A stretch of 64,000 nucleotides of DNA, taken from assembly GCF_000003195.3 (NCBI RefSeq), contig NC_012877.2:18251972-18315971 (forward strand), in the 5' to 3' direction. Each line of letters begins with the position of its first letter. The stretch's first letter is position 1. Positions 1 through 11,959 of the stretch are shown here, in pieces. The notes under the pieces are model-generated. The model made no database searches. It was given only the letters and a program-made list of their open reading frames with translations, and had not been told where the DNA came from. The DNA comes from Sorghum bicolor. Taxonomy: Eukaryota > Streptophyta > Magnoliopsida > Poales > Poaceae. Position numbers and translations under genes: made by a program.

Positions 1-935
1 CCAAAAAAACCCATACTTACCTCCCCCTGAAGAATGAAAGAGTATTGGTGTGCTTTGTAACCTGCTTAAAGGTGTCCAAGAAAGCCACTAAAGGTATTTC
101 AGGCACTAACTAACCTACCACGAACCTGTATTTTCATCACATGTGGAAGATCAAGATGAATTTGGAAGAGGAGTTGCAAACTATGGAGGTTGCGTTACAA
201 ACTGTTGAGCAAGAAGCTAATAATAAATCTGAAGTTGTTGTGGCAGATCAAGCTAAGTTAAGGTTCCTAAAAGAGATGATCAAGGTACTAAAGGAGATGA
301 AGAACAAATTCAACAAATATTGGAACAAGTCACATATAACACTGTGTGTTCCTGTGGTTTTTGACCCTAGGTTCAAACTGAAATTTGTTGACTTTGTTTT
401 CAGCAAGGCCTTTCCTAAGACAGGCAAGGAAAAGATTGATAGAGTAGAAAAACTAGTCCGTGGGCTGTTTTCATCATACACCTCTCAACAAGAAACCCCA
501 TGTGCAGCATCTACACAACAAATACCTAGTGTCTGTTCAGTGAACAATGACCCGTGGGCAGAATGGTATAAAAAAGTCAGTAATGATCTTCAAACTCGGA
601 GAAGCACAGAGCTTGATAGGTATTTGGATGAGGACCCAATTCGAGCTGAAGAGTTTGACATAATAAATTGGTGGATGGGTAATGCGACAAAGTATCCAAC
701 CCTTTCTCGTATAGCCCGAGATTTGTTTGCTGTTCCAGCCACGTCTGTACCTTCAGAATCAGCTTTTAGCATGGCAAGAAGAACCATCAATGATTTTCGA
801 AGTAGCCTAACCCCTGAGACAGTAGAAGCGCTTATATGCACCCAAGACTGGTATAGGGCAGAAGGTAAACCTCTTTTCCGTGATATATATAGGTTCAACA
901 CATTTTTAGTTAATCCTTCATCTACTGCAACTTAA
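1..935 (+). pseudogene. hAT transposase, 3' fragment (copy 1)
   Basis: This is the C-terminal portion of a hAT-family transposase, identical over most of its length to the end of the gene at 2958-6062. An open frame runs from 141 to the TAA at 933-935. It contains the RNase H-fold C-terminal region and the hAT dimerisation domain, with a WW near residue 176 and the conserved block around SESAFS near residue 204. Upstream of 141 the frame is broken by small indels relative to copy 2. No N-terminal half is visible, either because it lies outside the window or because it was never there. A functional product is not expected from this fragment. Confidence 0.85.
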
Positions 936-2117
936 ACTTTGCAAATTGGTATATAGGTTCGACGCAGTTTTCTACTGCAGCAGTTGATGATTTCATTATG
1001 GAAGAGAATGAACCATGAAATTCACAGGTAATATGCTTGTGTTACCTGTCATATTGATATATTTAGTGTATCCACTAAATATGTAAACTGAGCATATTGA
1101 ACCAACTGCCAGTTGTCTAAATCTTTCCCTGAGAATCGATCATGATCTAGTTTATATGATATTGAGAACTGAGTAGAACTTCATATCTTTACTCTCTAAT
1201 CTCTTGGTAGTATTTTTTACTGATTTCTGAACATAGATATTAGATAGCCCAAAGCATTATTGGATTTTCATGTACGAGTACAGACCTGCCACTAAATTAA
1301 TTTGGGTTCAAAACCTCAATAGTTCTGTCCCTGACTTGCCTCCAAATCTAGCCTTTTATATGTCCTTCAGGCAAGAGTAAACTCTGGGTCCCATAAATAC
1401 TGATTGTACTCTGCAAGTGTGGGCATAAGTGATTGATGATTCATTGATTCATTGTCTCCTAGCGTTACCTTGAATTTGTACAAATGCATGAGTGGTAAAC
1501 ATTCATTCCTCCCTGAACTTGAATCAATTTCCAAACAAATGAGAAATTGCCAAATGGTTTCAGGAATTGGGGAGTGAGAATTCTCTCTTATTGTTATTTG
1601 TTCACTATTGGATTTTGTTAGTTTCTGATTGAGGCATGGTATATTCCATTTGTTCAGAATATTTGATTTGTGCCTGTCATTTAGATATTCTACAAGATGC
1701 TTGGATACACTTGAAAAACAACTGCCACTCAATCAGTCTGAATGTTTCAGAAGGACCTTTCCTTCCATGTTGTTGCTAACAATGGTTTTTGGGCTCCTGC
1801 AAAGTAATTGATCTAGTTTGACTGTTTGTAATCTGATATAGCTATAACTAGATGTGCATGTCACTATAATGCATGATGAAGTTGACAGTGTTTTTTGGGC
1901 TCCTGTCAGATTATTTGCTACTATTTACCATTTATATAGAGCCTGATTGAACTTTGCCATACAATTTAGTTTATTTGTTTTTATTGAATCTGATAGCTGA
2001 ACATATTTCAGTGTGGTTTGTAGGAGTGTTTCATCTTGACGCCAGAGAAGCAACAAGAGGTAGCAGAATAGTGACAATGTATTACTTTAGTAGCTTATGA
2101 TGATGCTATTAGCTGAC
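1..2117 (+). repeat. Near-identical second copy of 5129-7244
   Basis: Apart from the first ~130 bases this stretch matches 5129-7244 at a constant offset of 5127 with only a handful of substitutions (for example near 184, 1967, 2042 and 2060). The first ~130 bases also match but carry several 1-base indels and substitutions. That pattern is typical of low-quality sequence at a contig end. The copy stops exactly at the N gap. It holds the 3' part of a hAT transposase gene and its downstream flank. It may be a true tandem duplication or a misplaced overlapping contig. Confidence 0.95.
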
Positions 2118-2404
2118 NNNNNNNNNNNNNNNNNNNNNNNNNNNNNNNNNNNNNNNNNNNNNNNNNNNNNNNNNNNNNNNNNNNNNNNNNNNNNNNNNNN
2201 NNNNNNNNNNNNNNNNNNNNNNNNNNNNNNNNNNNNNNNNNNNNNNNNNNNNNNNNNNNNNNNNNNNNNNNNNNNNNNNNNNNNNNNNNNNNNNNNNNNN
2301 NNNNNNNNNNNNNNNNNNNNNNNNNNNNNNNNNNNNNNNNNNNNNNNNNNNNNNNNNNNNNNNNNNNNNNNNNNNNNNNNNNNNNNNNNNNNNNNNNNNN
2401 NNNN
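2118..2404. other. Assembly gap (287 N)
   Basis: Run of N. An apparent reading frame across it has no meaning. The gap lies directly at the end of the duplicated block 1-2117, which bears on whether that duplication is real. Confidence 1.
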
Positions 2405-2957
2405 ACGCTACCTGAATGTCTACATTAACTGTTGCTGGAATCTAAACCAGGGATAAATCCCAAGCTGGCATGGAAGAAAGGAACAAGAGTTTCATGATTA
2501 TTTTATTTTCTTCTTCAGTATATATCTTGGTTGTAGAACCATAGCTTTTCCTTTTATTATTATATATATACTCTCTATTTACAGCAATTATTATACTCCA
2601 TAGTTCTTGTCAGATCGATCATGACAAGTCTGAAGACCGATTAGTTTCAGATTTGCAGACTTAAGACAGAATATGTTTACTGCCTTGTGTATAGGGAATA
2701 TGGTTTGCACATATAGTATTAAAGTTAATATACTTTGGGGCATTTTGTGAGTATGTCTACCATCGCCATAGTTTGGGGTATTAAATTTAAAGTTAATATC
2801 ACATTTAATAGAATGACATTGCCATTTGGAGGTCGTCAATTGATGTGGAACGTATCCGAGCTGATCTGAAAAGATACAAGATTGCAGATGAAGTCACACT
2901 GCAAATGCATGTCTTAATTACATCTCAAAAGCATGTCTTTACTTTCAGCAAAAGGCA
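2405..2957. other. 5' flank of the hAT gene, no gene seen
   Basis: AT-rich sequence between the gap and the first coding exon of the hAT gene. It contains a short TA run near 2560. No convincing promoter, terminal inverted repeat or coding region was recognised. Upstream non-coding exons cannot be excluded. Confidence 0.5.
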
Positions 2958-5900
2958 ATGCAGCAATGGGCGTCGCCACCGCCGCCACGGGTGACTGAGC
3001 CGCCCCTACCGCAATCTCCACGGGCGGTTCATCCTCCGCCACTGCCACGAGCGACTTCGCCACTGCCGCCGCGACTTCCATGGTTGGCCCGTCTCCCTTC
3101 GCGACCATCGCCACGGGCAGCCTCCTACAGCCCAGATCCCATGACCCTGACCCCATCACCGACCATGGTCGGGCAGTCGCAGTTCTTGCCTCTTCCTGGG
3201 GGCACTGGAGTCAACGTTGTTGCTGGAACTAGTGGGGACCATGCATTCCCTATTGCCGCTCTTGATGCCGAAGCCGAGATCTTGGCACCTAATGGCGCTA
3301 CAACTACCACTGCAAAGGTTAGGTTCGCTATAATCTTCCTCAATTGATTGTCTTGGTAGAGTACTACAGGATGATGTTAATTCAACAATCTTTGATTCAT
3401 TGTTGTTTCTATGTGATGTAGAAAGTTTTCTCATCAGCAACAAAGCGCAAGGAATCTGGAGTGAAACAACAAAAAGGACAATTAGCAAAACGGTTCAAGT
3501 CACCAGCAGTGTCGCCACTAGTTCCAGCAAGATCAACAGGGATTAAGATGATGCTATCCCCAGCTACTACCACTTCACCGGCAACAATTGATGTTAGCTC
3601 ATCCAATGGTAAGGTCCTTTTACCTTTTCTCAATTTAGGAACTAACGGCGTCCTCCAAATTATTTTCTACACCTGATTTTTTTATTGAATCTTTTCAATA
3701 AAAATTGATGTTAGCTCATCCAATTTTACTAGCTTATTTGGTTTGATATCCACACCTACAGTAAAAGAAAGCATGTCCTCTCCAACATAGAGTTGCAGTA
3801 ATATTTTAGGGCCTTGTTTGTTTCTGCCTATAGCAGACTTGATTACAGTCTCACCATACCGCAGAAATATTTTTGATTCTCTATTCTCATTTTGCTACAT
3901 TTATTTGTGTTAATTTCTGTTTTAAATAGAGCTGTAGTAATATTATTTGTGCTATTGTGAAGACAAGTCTCAGTCCACTATAGCTACTAAGGCTAGACTT
4001 AGCTTGAGACACTTATTATTGCTGCATTTCAGATGTAATTGATGCCAGTGATAATGAGAATGACGAAACAGAGAAAGCGGCTATTGCAAGGGCTACAAAA
4101 AACTTTAGGTCTCGGTGTTGGGAAGAGTTTGAGCCAATTCTTGAGGATGGAGTTGTTGTGCAAGCAAGATGTAAACACTGTGATGAACTGATGAGTGCCA
4201 GGCGTGGTCAGGGAACAAGTTCACTTCTTACTCATTTGAAGAGATGTAAGAAACGCAGTAGTGCTCTCAAGATTGTGCAAGACTTGAGTTCTACATTAAG
4301 GTCACCTTCTGGCGGACGTTTGAAGGATTGGAGGTATGATCCGGATGTGTCACGATATGAGCTGAATAGAATGGTATCCTTGCATGGGGTTCCCTTTCTT
4401 TTTATGGAGTATGATGGGTTTAGAAGATTTCTTTCAAGTCTGAATCCTTTGTTCAAAGTGCCTAGTAGAACTACAGTTAGGAATGGCTGCATAAAGGAAT
4501 TTCAAGAGATGAAAATTGCACTAGAGGATACCCTCAAGAATGTAAACTGTAGGTTCTCTTTGACTACTGACATGTGGACAAGCAATCAAACCATAGCGTA
4601 CATGGTTGTCACTTGTCATTTCATTGATGCTAGTTGGAAATTACAGAAAAGGATAATTCAGTTTATTGATGTGAAGACAGCACACAGTGGAGTTGAGCTA
4701 TTCAATATTATCCTTAATTGCATTCGAAGTTGGTCCATTGAGCACAAGCTTTTTGGAATAACACTTGACAATGCATCAGCAAATAACACTATGATTGATT
4801 TGTTGAAGCACCATCTTGTGCAATAGAAATTGATACCAGTGCGGGGAGAGCTGCTTCACCATCGATGTGCTGGACATGTCATAAACCTTATTGTGAAAGA
4901 TGGGCTCAAGTTTGTTGAACCGATTGTTGACAACATCCGTGAAAGCATCAAGTACCTTCGTTCTTCAACTTCCCGGAAACAAATGTTTAGAGAAATTGTT
5001 GCACGAGAAGGCATTACATGCAAGAAAAAGCCATCACTGGATGTGATCACACGTTGGAACTCAACATATTTGATGCTTAAAACAGCCCTAAAATTTAGAA
5101 AAGCATTTGAGGTGCTAAAATCAGAGGACCAAAAATACACATACTTACCCTCCCCTGAAGAATGGAAGAGTATTGGTGTGCTTTGTAACTTGCTAAAGGT
5201 GTTCAAGAAAGCAACTAAAGTTATTTCAGGCACTAACTACCCTACCACGAACCTGTATTTTCATCACATGTGGAAGATCAAGATGAATTTGGAAGAGGAG
5301 TTGCAAACTACTGAGGTTGCGTTACAAACTGTTGAGCAAGAAGCTAATAATAAATCTGAAGTTGTTGTGGCAGATCAAGCTAAGTTAAGGTTCCTAAAAG
5401 AGATGATCAAGGTACTAAAGGAGATGAAGAACAAATTCAACAAATATTGGAACAAGTCACATATAACACTGTGTGTTCCTGTGGTTTTTGACCCTAGGTT
5501 CAAACTGAAATTTGTTGACTTTGTTTTCAGCAAGGCCTTTCCTAAGACAGGCAAGGAAAAGATTGATAGAGTAGAAAAACTAGTCCGTGGGCTGTTTTCA
5601 TCATACACCTCTCAACAAGAAACCCCATGTGCAGCATCTACACAACAAATACCTAGTGTCTGTTCAGTGAACAATGACCCGTGGGCAGAATGGTATAAAA
5701 AAGTCAGTAATGATCTTCAAACTCGGAGAAGCACAGAGCTTGATAGGTATTTGGATGAGGACCCAATTCGAGCTGAAGAGTTTGACATAATAAATTGGTG
5801 GATGGGTAATGCGACAAAGTATCCAACCCTTTCTCGTATAGCCCGAGATTTGTTTGCTGTTCCAGCCACGTCTGTACCTTCAGAATCAGCTTTTAGCATG

Positions 5901-6062
5901 GCAAGAAGAACCATCAATGATTTTCGAAGTAGCCTAACCCCTGAGACAGTAGAAGCGCTTATATGCACCCAAGACTGGTATAGGGCAGAAGGTAAACCTC
6001 TTTTCCGTGATATATATAGGTTCAACACATTTTTAGTTAATCCTTCATCTACTGCAACTTAA
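2958..6062 (+). pseudogene. BED zinc-finger hAT transposase-like gene with one in-frame stop
   Basis: Three coding exons join with consistent phases: 2958-3317, 3422-3608 and 4033-6062, all with GT-AG introns. Exon 1 encodes a proline-rich, GC-rich leader and exon 2 a Ser/Thr/Lys-rich linker. Exon 3 begins with a BED-type zinc finger (Cys-x2-Cys near 4170-4184, His/Cys pair near 4233-4250). It continues into the hAT RNase H-like core, with the RWNST block near 5052, and ends with the hAT dimerisation domain at about 5760-5990. Without the stop the product would be about 860 residues, a normal size for the RICESLEEPER/ZBED group. A single TAG at 4824-4826 interrupts an otherwise open exon 3. 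No terminal inverted repeats or 8-bp target duplication were found, so it could be a stranded transposon copy or a decaying domesticated gene. Initiation at 2958 is the first ATG of the open exon; an upstream start is possible. Confidence 0.85.
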
Positions 6063-7244
6063 ACTTTGCAAATTGGTATATAGGTTCGACGCAGTTTTCT
6101 ACTGCAGCAGTTGATGATTTCATTATGGAAGAGAATGAACCATGAAATTCACAGGTAATATGCTTGTGTTACCTGTCATATTGATATATTTAGTGTATCC
6201 ACTAAATATGTAAACTGAGCATATTGAACCAACTGCCAGTTGTCTAAATCTTTCCCTGAGAATCGATCATGATCTAGTTTATATGATATTGAGAACTGAG
6301 TAGAACTTCATATCTTTACTCTCTAATCTCTTGGTAGTATTTTTTACTGATTTCTGAACATAGATATTAGATAGCCCAAAGCATTATTGGATTTTCATGT
6401 ACGAGTACAGACCTGCCACTAAATTAATTTGGGTTCAAAACCTCAATAGTTCTGTCCCTGACTTGCCTCCAAATCTAGCCTTTTATATGTCCTTCAGGCA
6501 AGAGTAAACTCTGGGTCCCATAAATACTGATTGTACTCTGCAAGTGTGGGCATAAGTGATTGATGATTCATTGATTCATTGTCTCCTAGCGTTACCTTGA
6601 ATTTGTACAAATGCATGAGTGGTAAACATTCATTCCTCCCTGAACTTGAATCAATTTCCAAACAAATGAGAAATTGCCAAATGGTTTCAGGAATTGGGGA
6701 GTGAGAATTCTCTCTTATTGTTATTTGTTCACTATTGGATTTTGTTAGTTTCTGATTGAGGCATGGTATATTCCATTTGTTCAGAATATTTGATTTGTGC
6801 CTGTCATTTAGATATTCTACAAGATGCTTGGATACACTTGAAAAACAACTGCCACTCAATCAGTCTGAATGTTTCAGAAGGACCTTTCCTTCCATGTTGT
6901 TGCTAACAATGGTTTTTGGGCTCCTGCAAAGTAATTGATCTAGTTTGACTGTTTGTAATCTGATATAGCTATAACTAGATGTGCATGTCACTATAATGCA
7001 TGATGAAGTTGACAGTGTTTTTTGGGCTCCTGTCAGATTATTTGCTACTATTTACCATTTATATAGAGCCTGATTGAACTTTGCCATACAATTTAGTATA
7101 TTTGTTTTTATTGAATCTGATAGCTGAACATATTTCAGTGTGGTTTGTAGGAGTGTTTCATCTTGACGCTAGAGAAGCAACAAGAGGCAGCAGAATAGTG
7201 ACAATGTATTACTTTAGTAGCTTATGATGATGCTATTAGCTGAC
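5129..7244 (+). repeat. Copy 2 of the duplicated hAT 3' block
   Basis: Homologous to 1-2117. It covers the last ~930 bases of the hAT gene and about 1.2 kb of downstream sequence (6063-7244). The downstream part is AT-rich and holds no recognised gene. Confidence 0.95.
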
Positions 7245-8930
7245 TTTGGTATGGTTTTTGTTAGCATCTCTTGAAATTGGATTAGCCTATTGGAGACATG
7301 GAAATTTGGTTTCCTGTTTCATGGCTCTGTGAAGATTTTTATGTGCAATTAATTCTTTCAAATAAAATAGGCTTTTGTTATTTGAGTACTACAATGTACG
7401 GAGTACCTTGGAGTACTACAATGTACGGGGTACTAAAATCCATCGTTTGTTCGTCGTTCCCTGTTGCTAGGATAAATAAAATAAGATAGTATTTGACTGT
7501 TTTATGACTTTCATTCAATCATCCACACGTGAGAAAGTAGCAACCTATGTGTGGCCTGCAGCACGATAGGAGACAGCGGCCTGCGGTCACCAACAACGAC
7601 GTATATGTATGTGAGCCGGTGAGGTTCGACCCTCGGATAACCGCGGATTGTCGTGGCACGGATCAGGTTCGACCCGTGATCCTGGTTTGCAGCTGACGGA
7701 GCGGCGGGTTGACATTAGGTGCGCTCCGCTCCGCCCCATTTGCAGGCTCAAGACACACAGAAAGGGACGGTGCAAGAAGGGACTGGGCACCCACCGGTGG
7801 TTTCAGGATGAAGTGGCCATTGGCGAGATCAGAGGCAGAGCCAGAGGGTTCGAGTGGAACTAATGAACGAAGTCACTTCGAGGTTTCGAGCAATCTTGAA
7901 AGCGGCACCGAGAGAGGGTGACTGGGTGAGGGTCCGTGTCGTAGGAAATCAGGCTATAACTGCCACTAACCTAGGGAGTATACAATTGACACCTTTATAT
8001 ATAGAGATCAAAACGTAGAGTAGCTTTTTAATTGATCATCAGCTCACCATGGGCAGCTGTTGTTGCAGATATTTGTTGCAAAGGATATATGTGTTGATGA
8101 TCTTTTATACAGCTACTGCTTTTATAACCTTTATCAAGCATTATTATTTCATTAATATGTTATGTAGAAAATAGTGGTGATCTGGTTTTTCAAATTATCG
8201 ACTAGGCACGGATGCTCGTATTCTTTATGTATGTATTCATAGAGGTTATGGTGTGTACTGTGATTCAAAAAGTGCACCTGATATGCCCTATTATAAAATG
8301 AAAGACATATATGTTCTTTGAAAATTCTCCCATCTAAAAACAATAAAAAAATCATTTGTCATTGTCTCTATAGCTGCACAAGAAACTTTAATTCATATAC
8401 CATATTATATAAAATAAAAAATACTATATTCTTGGAAACACTAAAAAAATTTCATTTATCTTATTCTCATAAACACTAAAAAATTTGTCATTGTCTCTAC
8501 TATTGTGTGGTGCCAATCACCTCTACCGGTGCACCAGCATATTCTTTGCGTTAGGTACAGTCTTCAAACACATGTCGGTTGGGGCCTTGCATGACGGTTG
8601 CCCCTTGTGGCAATGATACTTGCTGCTAGAAGAACCTCAGTTTCAATTACATAGTGAGCTCCACACTATCTTGCTTTCATAAACACAAAATAGTGTGTTT
8701 GTTTGCCTAGACACGGGTGACCCGTGCGTACTACCCGGGCCTGGTAGTGGTAGACAAGACCAAGAGGTACAACATGGGTTGTTTGTTTGCCTAGACGGAG
8801 TAGGGGCTGGCTGAGGATGAGTTGTGTTTGTTTGTTTGGCTTAATGTGTATAGTTACACTACATCAGGAATCATGTACTCTTAGCATTGTACCTTCTTTC
8901 TCACCCCATTGGCATTTTCATCGAGAACCT
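7245..8930. other. Intergenic, no gene recognised
   Basis: Near 7386-7435 a short phrase (tactacaatgtacgg) is repeated twice in tandem. A GC-rich patch lies at about 7590-7920, followed by AT-rich sequence. A phrase containing gtttgtttgcctagac occurs twice, near 8700 and 8780. The short frames here are not supported by homology, codon bias or splice structure. Confidence 0.5.
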
Positions 8931-9640
8931 TACTAGCGTGGATAGGTTGGGCGAGGTTGTGACGAGCTCAGGCACGTTAAGGCAATAGGGAGCTGCACAC
9001 CCACGGCCCACCACAAAGATAAGCACAACAACATGGAGCACGCGAAGCGTAGCCAGAGGTGGCTCGAAACGCCATGTAGCATGGCGATGGCAACGCTCCA
9101 GCGACGTTTGGCTTGGGCGAGCATGCGTGCGAGACGGAACATGATGAGGTGAAGGTGATGGCGATGACTCCTACACAAGGAGGCATGGAGGCAAGGAGAC
9201 ACAGCAACATAAGCCCTACTCGCCGACCATGGCGAACGTGGCCGCGAGGAGCAGCAGTGAGCAAGATGGGAGGTGAATGCGAGCGGGAGAGCGAGCAGAG
9301 TGGGAGAAGATCGAGGCCATGGGGCACGGTAGCAAGGTTTTGGATGGCGCTACGGAAGGTGAAGATTGAAGAGAAGGGAGGTGACGGCAAACTTCTACTG
9401 CGATCAACAAGCGTCCACACGAGCCGAGATCTAGAGAAATGAAAATCTTTGAGGGCAAGCCCAAAGGTGCTTTGGGGGACGTGCTCGTCTAACTCACTGG
9501 CTTAACAAATAGCCCGCATTGCACCCCTTGGTTTAATGGCTTCTCTGATCAACAAACACCTCAGAAGTTTATAGTTTGCTACGAAGAAACATATACACCT
9601 TAATGTGTAATTTTTTTAGGCTGTTATTGGAGCCATCGGG
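8931..9640. other. GC-rich patch with an unsupported minus-strand frame
   Basis: A minus-strand frame of 147 codons (9420-8977) overlaps several others in different frames. Its predicted product is rich in Ser, Cys, Pro and Leu and has no recognisable domain. Overlapping open frames on both strands are expected from GC-rich sequence. It is described here as non-coding or unrecognised. Confidence 0.4.
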
Positions 9641-9982
9641 TGCTAGGAGCCTAGGACAGCATCCCTGTAATATTTCTGTCCTTGTTGTGCGCTACGGAGA
9701 GGAAGGTGTGAGGAGTCGGCGCTGACGTGCGGGACAACACTGGCAGTGACAGGAGGAGGTGGTGGGATGCTGACTTCTATTGGGCCGGCTACCACATGCT
9801 TTAAAGGGCCGTTGCCAACAAGCAGGAGGGAGGGGACACGGGAGGGGCCGCTAGGAGCTGGGCTTGGCCTGCTGAAAACTGTGGCAGGCCGAAAGGGTAG
9901 CCGCAGGTAAAAAAGAAAACCTTTGCTAAAAAGAAAAGGTAAAAAAAGGGAACCAAAACAATTTTCTAGCAACAAAAATTTA
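9641..9982. other. GC-rich intergenic patch
   Basis: A second GC-rich stretch of about 300 bases without a recognisable product. It may belong to the same kind of repeat as the preceding patch, but no boundaries were found. Confidence 0.35.
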
Positions 9983-10140
9983 GAAAAAACTCGTTTTTAC
10001 GCACATCATTTAACTGAATTGAACACACCATCAATGACTGATTTCTTTTATTTTAGTTTAGGAAAACTCGTTTTTATGCACATAAAAACTCGTTGCTATG
10101 ACATGAAAGCATCAAACATACCATCCACGACTGATTTATT
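9983..10140. repeat. Diverged tandem repeat, unit about 75 bp
   Basis: Two adjacent units each begin with a phrase around aaaactcgtttttacgcaca (9988 and 10062), continue with caccatcaatgactgattt-like text and end in T-rich sequence with tttag. A third short fragment of the opening phrase occurs at about 10086. No coding capacity. Confidence 0.7.
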
Positions 10141-11197
10141 TTAATTTAGAAAAAAAATATTTATTGCACCAAATATTCATGAGAACCACTAACATTGGAT
10201 CCGTTTTAAAATTATTTTAAAGCTGTTTAATGAGGCAACATGCTAGCATTTGTTGTATTGATACGATTTTTTACTTCTGAGTTTGCATCTCAACTTTTGC
10301 AATAATATACATCTAATGTAAACTGTGGATATACATTGTTGTGTTTTTTTACCATAGACGTGGCTTGCATTGAATATTTCTCCCAATATTTACCATCATG
10401 CTTGCAACTGACTGCTAGATTTGGGATCACGTTTTACCTATGATGTGGAGGGCAGCCCAAGTGTGCAAGTCAGACAGAGATCTTGGAAAATAAGTTAGGA
10501 TGGACTTCTATTATCTTCCATCTTTATCAATTTATAGAAGGGCTTGTCTTTTTATTAAAAATTACTAGAAGTGAGATGTGTCTAAATTTTAGACAAAGTC
10601 ACAAACAAAATCTAATATGTTTTGGCATAAAGACATCTAACAATTTATAATTATTTTTATAATCAGACAAGAACAAAACATTGATATGTTATGATAGAAG
10701 ACAAATAACAAATCATAAAAGTAGCAATTTACTTGTATTAATGTTTCCCCCCGGCCCATTTATCAGGTCGCTGACCACCCATAATAAAACCTAGAAATCC
10801 TTGAGTAAAACGTAATTTGGATTACAAGAAAAATCACGTTATGTAATAAAATTGATTTCAATAACTCTAATGATGATCTAGACTAGATTCATCCCTAAAC
10901 TGGTCACACTCACAAAGTGAGATCCCAACGATGATAGAAATGCGGATAAATCAAGAACTGAATGTGGACAATTAATCAAGATGATCATCATCAGCTAAAT
11001 AATTTGAATCGATCATGTCCAGGAGACGTGTCCGTTTATCCCAATGAACACACATCAAGGAGTATCGTTAGTTAATTACTAAAAGCAAGCCGTAAAATTT
11101 AACTTGAGCTAGCTTTCTGCTTTGGTGGTGTCGTCTCCAGCGATCCTTCACAAATCGCGAGCCCCCGACGCTGAGCAGAGGTGGAGTGATGCTACCC
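10141..11197. other. AT-rich upstream region of the DUF1218 gene
   Basis: AT-rich sequence with no open frame of note. It should contain the promoter of the gene starting at 11198, but no unambiguous TATA box at a suitable distance was identified. Confidence 0.45.
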
Positions 11198-11959
11198 ATG
11201 GTGGAGGGACATGTGGCCGTGATCTGTGTCGCAGTGGCTGCGCTCGCCCTCACCGCCGCCGCGCTGGGGATCGTCGGCGAGGCAACAACCAAGTCCAAGG
11301 CAATGCGCGCGCGCCCACGCTTCCCTTTATTGGCCGTTGCAGATGGGTACCTGACTGAGCGGCGTCTCACAAACATTTACCGGTGGTGGTGCAGTCTTTT
11401 GTCAGGTACGACGGGGAGAACTGCGTGTACCTGAAGACGCCGGCGTTCGGGTGCGGCGTCGCGGCAGCAGCCTCGCTGCTGACTGGCCAGGTCGTCCTCA
11501 CCGCCGCCGCCGGATGCTGGGGCCACTGCAGGGCGAGGTCCGACCACCGACGCGCCACCGCCGGGGTCGTCGTCGTCTTATCTCTACTGTCATGGTAAGC
11601 AGAGCAGCACTGAACACAACCTATACTGGTTCCTCGAAGTTTGTGATTTGGAACAGGCGTCGTCGCTGTACACTCTGATGATCGAGCTCGCCGGGCGCAG
11701 GTTTCTGGCAATACTGGCGGCGTGCGCGTTCCTCGTCGGCGCTCTCAAGAACCAAAGCGGAGAGCGGCGGCCCAAGGAGGGCGTCACCACGTTGTACAGG
11801 TGCACCGTTCTCGTGGCCGGGGTGTTCGCCGGCGGCTCATTCTTCTCCGTCGCCGCGGCGGTAGCCGGGATCGCCTCCTATGTCGCCCATGAGGCGGCGG
11901 CAGGCTTCGGTCCGCCGGCGCAACCACCACCACTGTCTGAGACCGACGGCCCTCGTTGA
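11198..11959 (+). CDS. DUF1218 family small membrane protein
   Basis: Three exons give an intact product of about 186 residues: 11198-11299, 11395-11594 and 11701-11959. The second intron is GT-AG. The first is best read as GC-AG (donor AAG|GCAATG), because that choice gives the family's usual spacing between the first helix and the conserved Cys region. A canonical GT donor seven bases upstream with an acceptor at 11405 also keeps frame but shortens that loop. The product has a hydrophobic N-terminal helix ending in GEAT, a Cys followed by a Gly/Ala-rich second helix and a GCWG motif. A third helix ends in the family's Ser-Trp, which is joined exactly across intron 2, and two more helices follow. 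DUF1218 proteins include MODIFYING WALL LIGNIN-1/2; most are of unknown role in endomembranes. The start at 11198 has a good plant context (CCCATGG). Very GC-rich codon use is typical of grass genes. This is the only clearly intact host gene in the window. Confidence 0.8.

Noticed and set aside
2097..2456. Open frame spanning the N gap
   Set aside because: It exists only because N codons contain no stop.
8977..9420. 147-codon minus-strand frame as a gene
   Set aside because: Several frames are open on both strands in this GC-rich patch, the product has no recognisable domain, and no splice or promoter context supports it.
11595..11656. Frameshift in the DUF1218 gene at the second intron
   Set aside because: Using the acceptor at 11656 breaks the frame, but the acceptor at 11700 restores it and joins the conserved Ser-Trp to the next helix, so the gene is intact.
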